64,000 nt of DNA from Lentinula raphanica (taxonomy: Eukaryota > Basidiomycota > Agaricomycetes > Agaricales > Omphalotaceae), in the NCBI GenBank assembly GCA_027919835.1, contig JANVFP010000042.1, positions 62,001 through 126,000 of the forward strand, in the 5' to 3' direction. The notes under the pieces are model-generated. The model ran no database searches. It saw only the letters and a program-made list of their open reading frames with translations, and was not told the origin of the DNA. The translations under genes were made by a program, and so were the position numbers. This document shows positions 46,001 to 58,798 of the stretch, in pieces; position 1 is the stretch's first letter, and each line of letters begins with the position of its first letter.

Positions 46001-49000
46001 TCACGTCTAGAAAGTCGAGCGCGGAGAACCTGAAGATATGGGGTTATCGTTATTGAAGACGGTTAGGAAATAAAGTACTTGCAAAATATATCGACGGCGA
46101 GCTTGAGTCGAATAAGGCAACTTGGTCCGGAAATTTGAATTGAAGGCCGCGCCCCCGGAATCGTTTCGGCGTTCGCCGTAGTTGTCGGAGTCGGGAGTCG
46201 GGATTCATCCCAAAGTTGAATACAGAAGCTTTGACGACGAGGATCCACGAATCCACGAAGAAACAGTGATCCATAAGGTATTGAGGACGTAAAGCCACGA
46301 AGGAAGACGACAAATATCCGTTGAACGCGCTGCGGCCTAGACTTGTCAATCGAAGAGAACGAGGTAGGTAGTCTGCCCACTAAAAGCTGCTTTGCACTCT
46401 GTACACGCATCTCTCTGCAGTGAGAATAAGTAGTCTGAAACAATTTTGACGGTTGAGTAAGGACCTCGGCTAAGTGTCATGTGAATGTCATATGTTGCGA
46501 TTGCTCATCATCCCAATTAAGAAATACCTCATTAATCGAACGCGTCTGACGCGTCTGCGCTGCTCTTTATGGCAGCCATGGCCCAATTCTCAGAGAAGAG
46601 CTTGAGGATGTAAACCACAGCGCCTTTGCGGGCTATTGGGCTAGGCTATCATAGTTTGAAGAGGACTTGGAGCAGTGCCACGTAGCAAAGCCAGATTGGA
46701 GAGGTTTAGACCATCCAGGTCAAGAGGAACATAGTCCTTCAGTAATATCTTGCATTGTTGAAGTTCAGAAGCATGAATTTTATGAAGGTCAAGGTGAATA
46801 ACTTCCATGAGGGGCCTCAGTTGTCGAGGCTACTCGTCGAAGGTTGAGACGCGCGTCGTTGAATAGCTTGGTAACATCTCCTTTAGTAAAATCTTATATA
46901 ATCTGCTGAATAATTGCGAGCGAAGCGAAGCAACTGTGTTCATGTGAGTGGATAGAGTCTTGACTGGGTTTGTACTTGTTTGTTCCGTACGTGGCAACGA
47001 TAGAATATCGCTCGTTTTGAGATATATGCTCATTCTCCTGTTCAAATTTCCTTCTTTCTCTCCAAGAGGTTCAAGAAATGAACAATATTGCTGTTATTGG
47101 TGTTCTGTGCGTTTTTGGACGGGGTGCTGAGGTGGAACACTGCGCTTTATGGCTTTAAAGGGAAAATTTGGAATTCGGAATATCTTTCGTCAAGTGTGTC
47201 TTCAAGTTCTCTGCTCTGTTCATGCTCTCTGCTAATACCTTGTATAACCTCTATACAGACTGCTACTCTAGCTATAGGGTCAGCCCTATGTAAGGCTAAT
47301 TCATTGTCCGAAATGGCGGGCCCACCGTAATCACCTACTTTGACACAGCAATCCACTCTGTCATTCAAAATTCGGGACATTCTCTTCACTTTTCGTTGGA
47401 CAATTCTCAGTAGTACTTTATAGCTCGAGTCTTCATTGAAATTCACAATCATTACTTGCATAATGAACTAGGATTTATGCTTCCTTCGCGAGCACCAACC
47501 GTGTACCACGGTGGATACCTAGTATCTTCCATTTGCGGAAGCCAATACAATTTTAACCGAGGTCCTTGGTACACGTCGTGTTTTCTAGCAGACTCTATAT
47601 ACCTCGACTCGAAGTGTCAAGAGGTATTTGTTGTCTGCCTCTGGGAGACTAGAGAATAAGAGAGTTCTGAAAGTCTAGATGTCGACGACGGATGGTTAAT
47701 CCATATCGAGTGACCATGCGAAGATTAACATACTCCATTGCCATCAACATCGTCATCATGGTACGGTGTCTATTAGTATTACGAGTCGTAGACGTTAAAG
47801 AGGACTTTCGCAGTCATAATACATCGAGGAGCACAGCAACTGTTCTGAAAGGAGATTCCGAACTTACCACAGCACAGACCAACATCCGGGTTCCTGGTGT
47901 ATAAGGTTGACTGGAAAGAGAAATCTAGATTCTTCAGGTCTTGATCAATGCATGAAGCTGAAGTTCAGTCTGCATTCCATCTTGTGTGAAGCCGTAGTAG
48001 ATTGACAGACGGAAAGGGTGTTTAGTCTGCTCAGCCTCTGCCACTGGCTTGTCTTTCAATTTTTTGTACGAAAGACGGAAGAAAAAGAATTCAAAATTCG
48101 TCGGAATTTGATGCTGTACAGCCATCACATCATTTTGATTGATCGCTTTGTCAGCATCAGGGCGCATCAATTATTGACTTGACTTATCGGGCAAAGCGAG
48201 GTCCGTCTACTTACTAGTACACTAGCGCGCCCTTCAGATATTTGCCTCTGATACCGCTAGCGCGCGTTTCTGCTATAGAACAACTCCAATAATTATACAA
48301 GGGTCGCATTGAACTGGAGTCTTTAGCTCCCCGGAAGGAACGGATCCGGAGCTTCATGACTGCAAGGCGAATTTCTAGCAAAGACTTTGGACTAGGGCAG
48401 AGGAAGTAGAGAGCCTCAAACAACCCAACAACTCGCGAGCCTTCTCTGTTCCGTCTACTTCCTCAACGTTCTCCCGGGGTGCATGTTCGTGGGCTCAGAG
48501 ATTTTCTGGAATCGACCAGGGCCTTGATTGATAGCTAAAAAGCCCAACGTGTATGCTTTAATTCTCGTCCGATCCTTTCCGACAAGTTCTTCTTCCTCGA
48601 ATCCCTTCCCTTCGGACGAGTGGCATCATTGTGCACAAGCGCAATCCAGAGCGGTCCAGTTTGGGGATCCCGAGTCAGATAAGCTGAGTCCGCTGCAATG
48701 TGATGCGTATTAGCCCGTGGGGCGCTGAAAGCCACAAAATCTGGCAGACATTGAGGGATTGGCACAGCACTTGAGCTACGTCAGGCCAGCTCAAGCCACG
48801 TCACATAAATACGGTCTTCTTCCCTTTCCCTCTATACAGGACATTGAGGATAAAGATCTAAACTGCGATGAGTCGGGACTCGGTGCATGTGAAGACTAAA
48901 GTTGCGTTCTCATTGTATGTACTGACTACAGCTGTCTTCTTGGGGACTTGTGGCTTTCTATGCACTTCAGCAAGTAAACGCCACTAGTAGAAATACCAGT

Positions 49001-50037
49001 CATGTATGCACACCTATAGAAAACAGTTGAAAACCCGACTGAATGTCTCAACTCGCGCACACCGAATTGAACGCTCTGATAATAGCTGATTAAGATTAGT
49101 CGTCCTGTTTTACGACTCTCGCTTTCGTTTTTGTTGCTGTGCAGATCGCACATAATGATAGCAGATGTGAATCCAAAACGAAAAGACTCCACCTAGTAAA
49201 TTGAAAACTGTGTTACGACCATCTCACCCTCAAAGTTCGCGGCTACTGCCAGCGGTAGTTCAATTGGGCGATGGAAGGATACCACTTTTATGGATATAAT
49301 ATGATAGGATGTATGCGCGTGTACAGCATCCACGTAGAATTTAGATCGTCAATTCAAGTTATCAAAGAAAAAATTTTTGCTCAGAACAACATTCTCAATG
49401 GAAACCAGTCCTCAGGATCGTATCTCATGGCGTGTAAGGGTAGGGCGCAGTGGCCAACTCAGTGAACTCAGAGGGATACACACTCGAAGGGAATCGACTT
49501 GTGAGCGCAACAGCGGTTTCGTCATGATACGGAGATATAGAGTACTTGTAGCAAAAGTAGCACGAACAATGGTGATGTCTATGAGGATGATATACGTACT
49601 ACAGAAGGTAGCGATGATGTACAAGAAAATCGAAAAGGAGGGAAGGTTTGAGCTCGGGGTCGATAATGAGTGATGTCGTCAGTGTTAGGGAATGAGGGGA
49701 GGGGGCATTTGTATGCATGATAGCAAAAAAAGATCAAGGGTACTTGTGTCTTCGATGAATGATTGGCTGAAATGACGATAAGGTGATACAGAAGAAGAAA
49801 CATATAAGATGCTGATGCTAACAATAAACACTGGAAAAGTGATATGGACTGGGCAAGGATTCAATTTGGGAGGCGAGTTGGTTGTCTAGTCCGTTTTTTG
49901 AGGTGAGATGAGATGAGATGATGTCTATGGTGAATGTGAAAAGAGCAAGATGAAACGGGAATAACGTTATGATAGCGAGGAAGGTAAAGCATTCCACGAA
50001 AGCGAGCAGTGTCAATCAATAGAGAAAAATGTTGGCT
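43003..50037. other. Gene-poor island, no gene recognised
   Basis: Seven kilobases containing only short frames that I cannot connect to any family or join by convincing introns. Slightly protein-like, but unassigned, are the minus-strand frames 47461-47147 (104 codons, charged, MQVMIVNFNEDSSYKVLL start) and 48170-47934 (ends IYYGFTQDGMQTELQLHALIKT). Small local duplications occur, such as tcagcgagta twice near 45715. No terminal repeats, transposase or RNA gene was seen. Confidence 0.45.
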
Positions 50038-50944
50038 CTACCATCCCTGCCTTCCTCGTGGTTGAGATAACTCGTCTTCGTCAACATGGTGCGCGCTCGC
50101 TTGCATCTTCGAAGACAGTTCGATGGGGACGGGGAGAATTTTGGGCTGGAAAAACATCTCGCAGTCAAGCTGATGTTTTTTGCTCTCAGAAGGAGCGATT
50201 GACTGCGCAGCACTCTTTTTGAGGAAGACGGATGAAATAGTAGAGGAAGCATCCGAGTCTGTGATCCACCACAAGTCGTCCCGTTCCTCCAAAGGAGAGA
50301 GAATGTTAGAGTCGAGTTCTTCTTCGAAAGAATCCGAGTAAAGCGAAGAATCGCGACGTGGAAGCTGGACTATCGAGTTTCGTAGATGCTTTTTCGTCCT
50401 CGACGTTAGCTTGTTGACAGGAAACCCCGCCGATGAGGACGAGACAAAACTTCGGATGTGGTGAGCGAGGGAAGAGAACATGGAGGGGTCTTTCGGAGGC
50501 GGTGTCTCGAGTGGGATAGATGCAGTGGTAGATTCGGAGATAGATAGTGCAGGAGGAGCGAGACGTGCACATTGTGGGTGAAGTAGTTTGGGTTGTGAGG
50601 ATGGATGGTATGGCAAGGGTGGAAGATCGTTGGGAGGAGCTCCAGTTGGTACGTTAGCCGCCCAAGCCGCGATTCCCTTCGCAGAGCTTGTATCGTGTAC
50701 GACGTGATAGATTATCGCATCGTCTTCGAGTTCGTCACTGTGAGTCCAGTCGTTCACGTCCGGACACAGATTGAAGATGGGTTGGGAAGGCGTTGGTTCG
50801 CATTGAGGCGAGCAGTAGCTTGTATTTGGCACACTCTTCGAAGATATGAGGGATATAATAAGTGAATATACAATGGGGAATACGTACAAGATGTCGGTTG
50901 CAAGTTAGACACCAATCCAAGTCAACTCCTGCAGAATAGCTCAT
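50038..50944 (-). CDS. ECL1-like life-span regulatory factor (zinc-finger, disordered)
   Basis: Two exons, 50944-50888 and 50835-50038, join across a 52-bp intron to 284 aa. The only ordered part is the N-terminal Cys4 finger, DWCLTCNRHL joined to SYCSPQCE, as in fungal Ecl1-type 'life-span regulatory factor' proteins. The rest is Ser/Pro-rich and disordered with acidic patches (DSFEEELDSNILSPLEERDD) and a basic end. Family members in yeasts influence chronological life span and stress response; the role here is inferred. The intron lies inside the finger, between the two Cys pairs. The plus-strand sequence opposite is not coding. Confidence 0.75.
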
Positions 50945-51504
50945 GGTAGCAGCGTATGGAGATGATAGAGATAGTTGGTCGTAGTAGAAGGTGTAGAACG
51001 ACGAAGAGAGGATAGCAAGAGCAAAGCTTGTCTTCGTTGTTGAGAGGAAAGGCTTGGGTGGATTGAAGGTGAAAAACGCGCTACATCAAAGAGAGGATTG
51101 CTTTTATCATAAGTGGACATCCTTCCAAAAAAGCCCACGCACACGCTTCTCACTAATTCCAAATGGGGAAAGGTCGAATCGAAGATCTAGGTCGCGGACC
51201 AATTTCTTTTTGTCCAAATTTTACGGAGATATAATTTACTAAATTCAAAAAAAAAATTTCTCCAGATCCTTCGCCCGATCTACTACTTCCTTTGTCGTCA
51301 GCAAGTTATATTATTAGGTTCCGGCTCGACTTGGCGCAACGTGAGCTTGAAGGCCTAGGTTGAAGACCCCTCCCCTCAATATCCTCTTCACTATCCTTGT
51401 TCTCTTTATTTTCCTCTTAACGTTTACTTGGTCAAAATTTCATGAAAAAGACAAAGAGTTTTAAAAATTCACGCACTTGTCTGAGTCATTCCAACTGACT
51501 ACAA
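50945..51504. other. Upstream region of the ECL1-like gene
   Basis: No gene recognised. A/T-rich runs near 51240. Confidence 0.45.
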
Positions 51505-51506
51505 TA

Positions 51507-51721
51507 CTATGGTCTGTCAGGTAGTTAAACCATGTCAGGAAGTTATACTGACAAAAGTATAACTGTTATTGGAAGCAAGGAGCTCCCAAGACTATCTCAG
51601 CATATTGTTTCTGAGTTACTACAGCTCATCGTTGACTTGTTTCAGTACATATTGGAGGGAATTGCAATTTTTTTTGGTCAGTATAACTTCCTGCTCGGTT
51701 TAACTACCTGACAGACCATAG
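51507..51721. mobile_element. MITE with ~45-bp terminal inverted repeats and TA target duplication
   Basis: The left end starts ctatggtctgtcaggtagtt and continues to ...ttatactgac. The right end is its reverse complement (gtcagtataacttcc... ending tacctgacagaccatag) with only a few differences in the middle of the ~45-bp arm. The 215-bp element is bordered by TA on both sides (51505-51506 and 51722-51723), as for Tc1/mariner-type elements. It has no coding capacity and so depends on a transposase elsewhere. The internal ~125 bp carries a run of T. Confidence 0.88.
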
Positions 51722-51723
51722 TA

Positions 51724-54700
51724 CCTTCCATCTTTTTCCCTGATGGAGTGTCCTGTCCCTAGTGCCTTTTCCAAGTTCTCTGACTATGGTTTCCTCTTTC
51801 GGCGGAGCTTCTACAGCAGCTTACTTTTACCCCAGACACGGTTGCGCACATATCACCAATATCATTCCATCGAAGCATAGAAGCATTCCACCATACTTTC
51901 ACAACCAACCCCAGACAATTCGAGGCAAGGCATGACTTGCCGCGACACAAATTCCACGAAAATCAGAAAGTATGTTTTCCTCACCCGACTCATGTTGATC
52001 ACTTGATGGTGTGATTTTCTTCCGGGTGGGCTCACTGTCAAATATCACACTCGTACAATCCCCTCGACTCCCCGAACGCTTTCGTACACGATCAATTCGT
52101 GTGCTCCGAGAACTACAACAGCTCACACATCCCTATTTATGTTGCTATCTTTTTCCAGAGTTGAATCTTACGAAATCCTCGTAGGAAGCCTCGTTGATGG
52201 AATGATTTCTCTCAGCAAATTATAATCAGTGAATCACCGTTGGCAAAAAAATTGTATCGTGGCATACTCTGGCGCAGCTGCTGTTCAAATCTAACGAGAT
52301 CTTCTGTACAACTTCCTCGTTTTTTCTCTACCTTCAAGACTCTGCTATCAACCAATCCCTGTGCAAACCCATTGATAACTAGCTCAAAACTTGTCTGTTC
52401 GAGTTGTCCGCCTCAGCGTGATATTTATGTATTTTTCTGTACGCGAAATACGTTTGACTTGTGTCCTCAATGCTCCAGAAAACTCTACTGCTGTTGACAA
52501 TAAGCAGACGGCGGCGTCGAAGACCTTCTTTCTCATGATTTATTCTCGTTAAAATCACTCACGCCATTGTTTTGAATCTCAATTCTTTCGTGCTTTCTCA
52601 GGTCTCGAAAAAAGCATATCATTCGATAAGATGAACAGAGTGACTTACTGGAAACCATTCACTGGCCCCTAAACGGTGTGTCGAGACTGTACCCAGAACC
52701 TCGAAGATCCCAACGCGTCGAAATTAACCTTTCTACGGGTCCGCCGCCTTAAGTGCGATGGCTGCTCTCGCTCTCAGACCTGTGTGAAGTCGCCGCTGCC
52801 TCGAGCTGTCGCCGTCAACAAGGAGCCGAATGTTTTTTCTCTTTGGCCGACAAGTGCACGGGCCACCGAGGAAATCGTATGTACTCCAAGAATCAGATTC
52901 CCGCCGAACGACGCTGTAGCCCTCGGAATGCGGGAATTTCACGTTGTGAAAATTATTATTTTCAAGGAGTGAAAACAAATCAAATGGGGAATTGAGCTTC
53001 TCAGGTAGTATTCTGTCGCTTTCCTTGTGATGTTTTGGTGGGCCTAGCCTGATGTCTTGGGTAGCTTCCTCCAGTCGTCCAGTAGGCGAAGGTATGTATA
53101 CGACTCGTGGATGCCTCTTGCCAGGCGTGTTAAGGATGCCGTACAAGGCCATGTGTACCTCAATCTGACTTTCAGCGAATAACTGAGCCAGCTGATTTGA
53201 ACACAGGAGGGGGTGTGACTGCAGTCTGCAGACGCAAACTGCCCTTTCGTCCCTTATGGTCACTTTCAATAAATCTGTTTTCGAAACTGGAGCGTAACAT
53301 ACACTATGTAGCTTTCAAACTTCTGTTGGCATCGGCTTAAGGGTACAATTGAAGGACTCGGGCATTGAAATTTATACGGACCCTCGTTGCCCGCTCACAC
53401 CTACCAATGCTGTTGATGATTAATATATCACTCGCAGAAGCTTTGGAATCAGACCTGATATCAGATCGTCACTGTCAGCCTGAAGACAAGGTTGCTCGAG
53501 GCAAGTGATTGACCAAGTGATCAACCCAAACTAATGTATTGTCGATTTTGAGCAGTGCCTCTCAGCATCAAACTCGTTCGGGTGACAGTGTGATCTACAG
53601 AGTTCGGACTCTTCCCGCAGCTGTTGGGAGTCCCAGGCTTTTCTGACCGCCATTTCATGTGGTAAGTTTGGGATTGGCCAACGTGTAAATCAAAGCCAAC
53701 AGTCGTAGCTTTTTTTGGCCTACACCCTTCTTCGATGAAACGAGAAGAAGGGTTTACCCGTTGTCTAGACTCTAGTATGGCAGCAAGGTACTTACTCACC
53801 AAAAAACTTTTGAGACTTCCAAGGAACTCCGCCGGCTTGTCCACAAAAACAAAGTGGCTTCAAGAAAGCTTGGAGTGGCATTTGAGTGGACGAACTTAAG
53901 CTTTGTTCTTGCTGGCATGGGTTCTTCATATTTTAGATACCTTATATGGAAGGCAGTTGGCAACAATTTCCGCTCACTGGCCATTGGATTTGGATCCTGA
54001 TTGCGTCGATAATATAGCTCGGTGGTGGCTGTTGATGATGGATCATGATTCTTGAATGCTTCGAGTACATTGGCGCTATGTACATTTCCAATCCAGGGAA
54101 AGGCGGAGTGAGAAGATAATTAGTGGACCTATCGGAAGCTAAAGTAGGAGTATAGAGTGTCGAAGGTGCATGCCACAGTCCACTGTTAGAAGCGATGAGC
54201 GAGCTCGGGCGGGAGGCTGAGCTTGAACTCGAAGGGACTATCCGATATCGAGGTAGATCGTTTCCCGCTCGTAACAGCCCTTGAAACGCCCCTAGGATCA
54301 AATTCGACTACGCTTCGAAGCACGATCACAATCACAATCTGACTTGACCTGGTAGTCTGATTTCAACGTCCGGGAAACCGTGGACAGGTTGATACCTAGT
54401 TGAAGTAAAGATGATGTTCAAATGGCAAGTGCTCTTCACCTTGATTTGGACATATACAATCCAGGATGCAACTGCGTTTCTGAAGTACGAGGGGAAGGTT
54501 TTTCCGGTCTGTCGTCATCAGATTGCCAGCTGAAACCAAAGCCCGTCAAAGTGGCTCAGAGCAAGCTTTGATGGCACCAAAAATCAGTCAATTCTCCGGA
54601 CTATGCTTCACTGTTAGGTTACTTCGTGCTCGATTCACCGGCAACCTTGGATCATTGGCCTTGAGTGAGCGTGTCTTCGGGAGAAACTCATACTTACCTT

Positions 54701-57700
54701 GAGTTACCTACTTTGAGAATTGTCACTGCCGCTAGAGATTCCATTTTTGTCGTTCATTCTTCCTCGGGAGGAGCAGCAATGCCCTGTGCGAGTTGTTGAA
54801 TTTCCGACATACAGGCCGTATTCCGGATCAGTAACCAGCACTGCAAAAACACTGAACAGTCCAACGAACGTCACCTCTGCAAACTCTACGCCGGCTCTAC
54901 ACTGTAAAAGTATCTGAGCTTCAATTTATCAGTTCATTTCCTCCCGCAATCTACGATCTCAATGCACAGGCTCCACGATGAATGAGTGACTGTCATTAGG
55001 ACAATGAGAAACATACGAGTCACCGTTACTTTCGGATATACTCAATCGAATGGAGGGACCTACAAACGTCCAGTTAGTTATTCGGAGACATTTCAATATA
55101 GGTAGGACAATGGTCAGTCAGACAATGAGTATTATATGCGTCGATTTTGAATACTTACGAATCTGCACTTGCTGGGACGGAATTCCTCGTACTCCTTTGG
55201 GTAAGTCAATGACTCACTGTACATGCAAATACCGCTTTCAAGTGCTCTTTGTTCACGCTGCGGCTCCAGATCCGACCAACTAGCGAGCGGCGTCTGACAC
55301 TGAGGGGGGTATACTCGATTTTCGATTCAAAAATCACTATATGTTGTTTATTTATAGCGAATCAGAGCTAAAGAATGGTTGCTCGGTTGACAGACAGAAT
55401 GAGCTCTGCTCAAAGGGCTCAAACAGCGCATGAAGAATCTCCTGTAATCTCGCAGGATGTCAATACCGCTGCCAGTGCTTAGTATACAGGAGTTGAGTAG
55501 TGAATCGATCATCGCGCATAGCCGTGTATACATACCTAAGTAGTACGAGATAATCGCATTTCGTGTGAGTTGAAATGAAATTTATCGGCGATTGTTGTTG
55601 TACTCAAGCCTGTGAGTATGAGAGAGTATGGGAGTGAGCTTTGTCGAGCAATTAAGAACGAGTCAAGGAATGGGCGTCTAACTTACAACCGAGTCGTGTT
55701 TCCCACAATCACTGGGCCGAGTCGGCCGACGTGCTTAGAATTGCAACTCTTCAACGTTCAACGTTCAACTTCATTCTCCAAGAATGGCAGGGAATGGCAC
55801 TGGGCAGCAGTCTTTGAAAAGTTGAACTTTTACCTCACTTCAACGGTTCAACCGCAATTCATCACACATTATCTACTAGGTGCGTGCCAATACCTCAAAC
55901 TCAACATTGGCTCAACGAACTGCCACTTTTACTCCCTGCCAGTGCTCACCGAAAGACTCGAGATCAAGTCGTAAAGGCTCTTCTTTCCACTACGGTGGTT
56001 ATACTAGGAACAGGTCCAAGTCGGGAACACTGCAGAAGTTTAATTTCGATGTATGCGGACCTATGCCGACTCATATATTTGTGGACATCTCAACTGCAGG
56101 CTTTCAGAAACTTTACTGGTTCAGCATCAATCAGGTGTACTAACAGAATGAAATAGGTTAATCCCTTCCAATTTCCTTTTGTGTGGCAACTCTTGAGTGC
56201 TCTTTCCCCGTCTCTGATTGGTCGCTGCTGTCGAATTCCAGCAATCTCTACGGATCTTGCGAGAAGTTAGAGCATCGGATGCTAGTGTGGGATGATCTAC
56301 TGTACTCCAGGTATGTATCGTTTTCTACAAATCGTAAGTTGATTGAGTTCAGGTTGAAGGAACATGAAGCTTCGCCGCATTGGGGACGCATTCGGTACTC
56401 TGGCCGTACTCCTACACGAACGATGTCGAAGTGAAGAAGATACATTGTTCTAGGCTCTACATATATCTTTCCTCTCTATGGTCTAACAGAAACGACTGGA
56501 TTTCATTTCAGTCAGTGCCAGAACCAGTGATTTATAGCTTCTGAAGCAGATTCAGTCAATGCCGCGTACAGGATACATTCCGTCCCGTAAGCAAGAAGAT
56601 GTCAGTTACTAGTAGCAGTGCAAATCGAACAAGCCTTCAGAATTCAACTGCAGATGCCACCGTTATCAAGATCCGTACACGGATGGTATCAATGGGTACA
56701 TCAGTATGGACACAAAGTTAGTTTCATTTCGCGCGCATCAATGTGCATGCCATGTCCGCAGCAATATACCTCGAAATCCCTCGAAGAGATACCGGTTTCT
56801 TACCCAAGTACTTCTCAACGACACTCATCGTGAACCCAAGGATCGAGATCATATGGAATATTCAAGAACAGACTTTATTCAGCTTATTGGCGCCTAGCGT
56901 GTTGTTGTTCCCTCAAGCCAGTAGTATGGTGAGTGAAAGGCCTTCGGCTCATGTATTCCAGACCTTCCAGTTCACAGGTCTGTTTAATTCTAACTCAACA
57001 AGGGACTGATATGGACCTGAAATACATCAAACAATCTGGCTAGTATATCTTCAGCTTCGTCCAATTGGCATTGGCAGCCGGTTCCTCAGTTTGTCACCTT
57101 TTCGACTTTTTCATAAAATATTCCTTGCCGAATGTCTACTCGTAGCTCTGATTTTCGTCCTTTCATGGACCGTAGAAGGTCACAACGTAGGTCATGGGTC
57201 CAAACAGACTTGATCAGCTTCACTCTCCTTCCTTGATTGCTGCAATGCGGCAGTCTGATACACTTTCACCAACTTCGCTCTTGAAAATGGAGGAATATTT
57301 GCAGAGAGTTCCAATTGACTGTCACCCCAGCTTGGATGCATATGTTGTTCAGTATGTAGTTCGATTTTTGCTTGTCTCCGCACAAGAAGCATGTCACTGA
57401 CAACCACTTGGCACTGCTGCTACAGAGACACCCTAACCTCTAAGAGCCAAGACAGTCAAGGGAGCTCTATACGTGGAAAGAAATGGAATTCTCGGATCTG
57501 GAGCCAAGTACGAAGCAAGAGAGCAGACAAAGAGTGTGGAACTGGGCCTAACCCAAAGTGGTGTCGTTAAACTGTCGTGGACTTTCACGGCAAGAAGTAA
57601 ATTGAGCTTTATTCAAGAGTTCAACGTTAGAATTGTTGTCACAGTCCTCTTCTACAGTCTTCTACTCACATGCAATCTCAATTCGAGTGCCAGATTTGTG

Positions 57701-58798
57701 CTCAAGTGATCTGAGTCCCCGACTCAAGTTCGCATCGATGTCGTCAATGATTTGCGGGTTGAATTTGTATCGCCTGTGAGACAAATACGGTACTCAAATC
57801 GTTGATACATTTTTAGCTGACTGGATAAATCAACTAGAATCAGTCTGGCTCTTACGCTCAGTTGATGACAACCAGTCAATATGGAACAGGTCCGGGATGG
57901 ACTAGTGAAATTTGGTATGTAGAAAGAAGAATCTCTTTGGTGCAGGGTGTTGTATGATTGATTTTCTGTAGTGAACGGTCGGTATGTAATTCATACACCC
58001 CAGGAAAACTACAGCTCCACTTGGCAAATCCTTGACGTCTCCTACTCTGCCCCGTTTTGCAACGTATTGCAACCAGCTGAGTGCAAGCTGGCGAATACAT
58101 AGCATGAGATAATCGAGATAATCAGCTTTATGCGTTATATTCAGTATAAAATGCCTTGAAATACCGCTGGTCAGATCATGTTCTCGTCAACCTTGCCTTT
58201 TTGCTGTGGATTGAGATGTGATTTGTTTGGATTTTTCACGAAAGGAGGGACCAGGGTACGCACACTACATAGACTGATAATATACCAAGCGACGGGGTGA
58301 GCCACATAAATGCCTTCATGGGACGAGTAAAACTACGCACTGGAGAGAATTGGTGCACTGTCGAAATTGCCATACTAATTACAGCCTTGGCAAGATGCTG
58401 CATTTCGCTCGACGCTCGTCAACTTACGAATTTACATACCGTCCCAATCGGGCTCTGTCAGGCTCTGTCCTGGTTTAATATTCTCGATGTCGGGGCCGTT
58501 TGAAGATTGCGGGTGCGCGATCCATATTGTATATTGTGTTAAGAATATTGCGCCTCACATTCAACGCCTGTCACGTCTCTGTCATTAAATGGCAGAAAGT
58601 AGTGAAGACGAACAGGAGGCGGGAGGATCCTGTTGCATTCCAATATTTTAGATTTTGAAGAATATGCGAACAAACATTATGTATTCCATGCGATAGTTTA
58701 CTTGTCTGTCCCTGACATGCCTGAATCATATCGCACGCAGCCCAACGACGCTTCTCCCCGGTCGCGAAAGCCAGGGCCCAGTGGCAGAAATTGGCGCA
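51724..58798. other. Gene-poor island, no gene recognised
   Basis: Seven kilobases with short reading frames only. A minus-strand frame at 53269-52733 (178 codons, containing VHMALYGILNTPGKRHPRVV) is the longest; it has no recognised family. A frame on the plus strand near 56350 contains EHEASPHWGRI, faintly like the C-terminus of sugar-lactone oxidases, too short to assign. No RNA gene, transposase or terminal repeats besides the MITE to the left. Confidence 0.45.

Noticed and set aside
48235..48440. Region with short GC-rich paired segments, considered as tRNA or structured RNA
   Set aside because: No B box, no cloverleaf pairing; only short repeats of ctagcgcgc.
52733..53269. 178-codon minus-strand frame considered as a gene
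   Set aside because: No family resemblance, no plausible upstream exon and an atypical composition; left as unassigned within the gene-poor island.
56183..56434. Fragment resembling the end of sugar-lactone oxidases (SPHWGR)
   Set aside because: Match rests on a handful of residues; flanking motifs of the family are absent.
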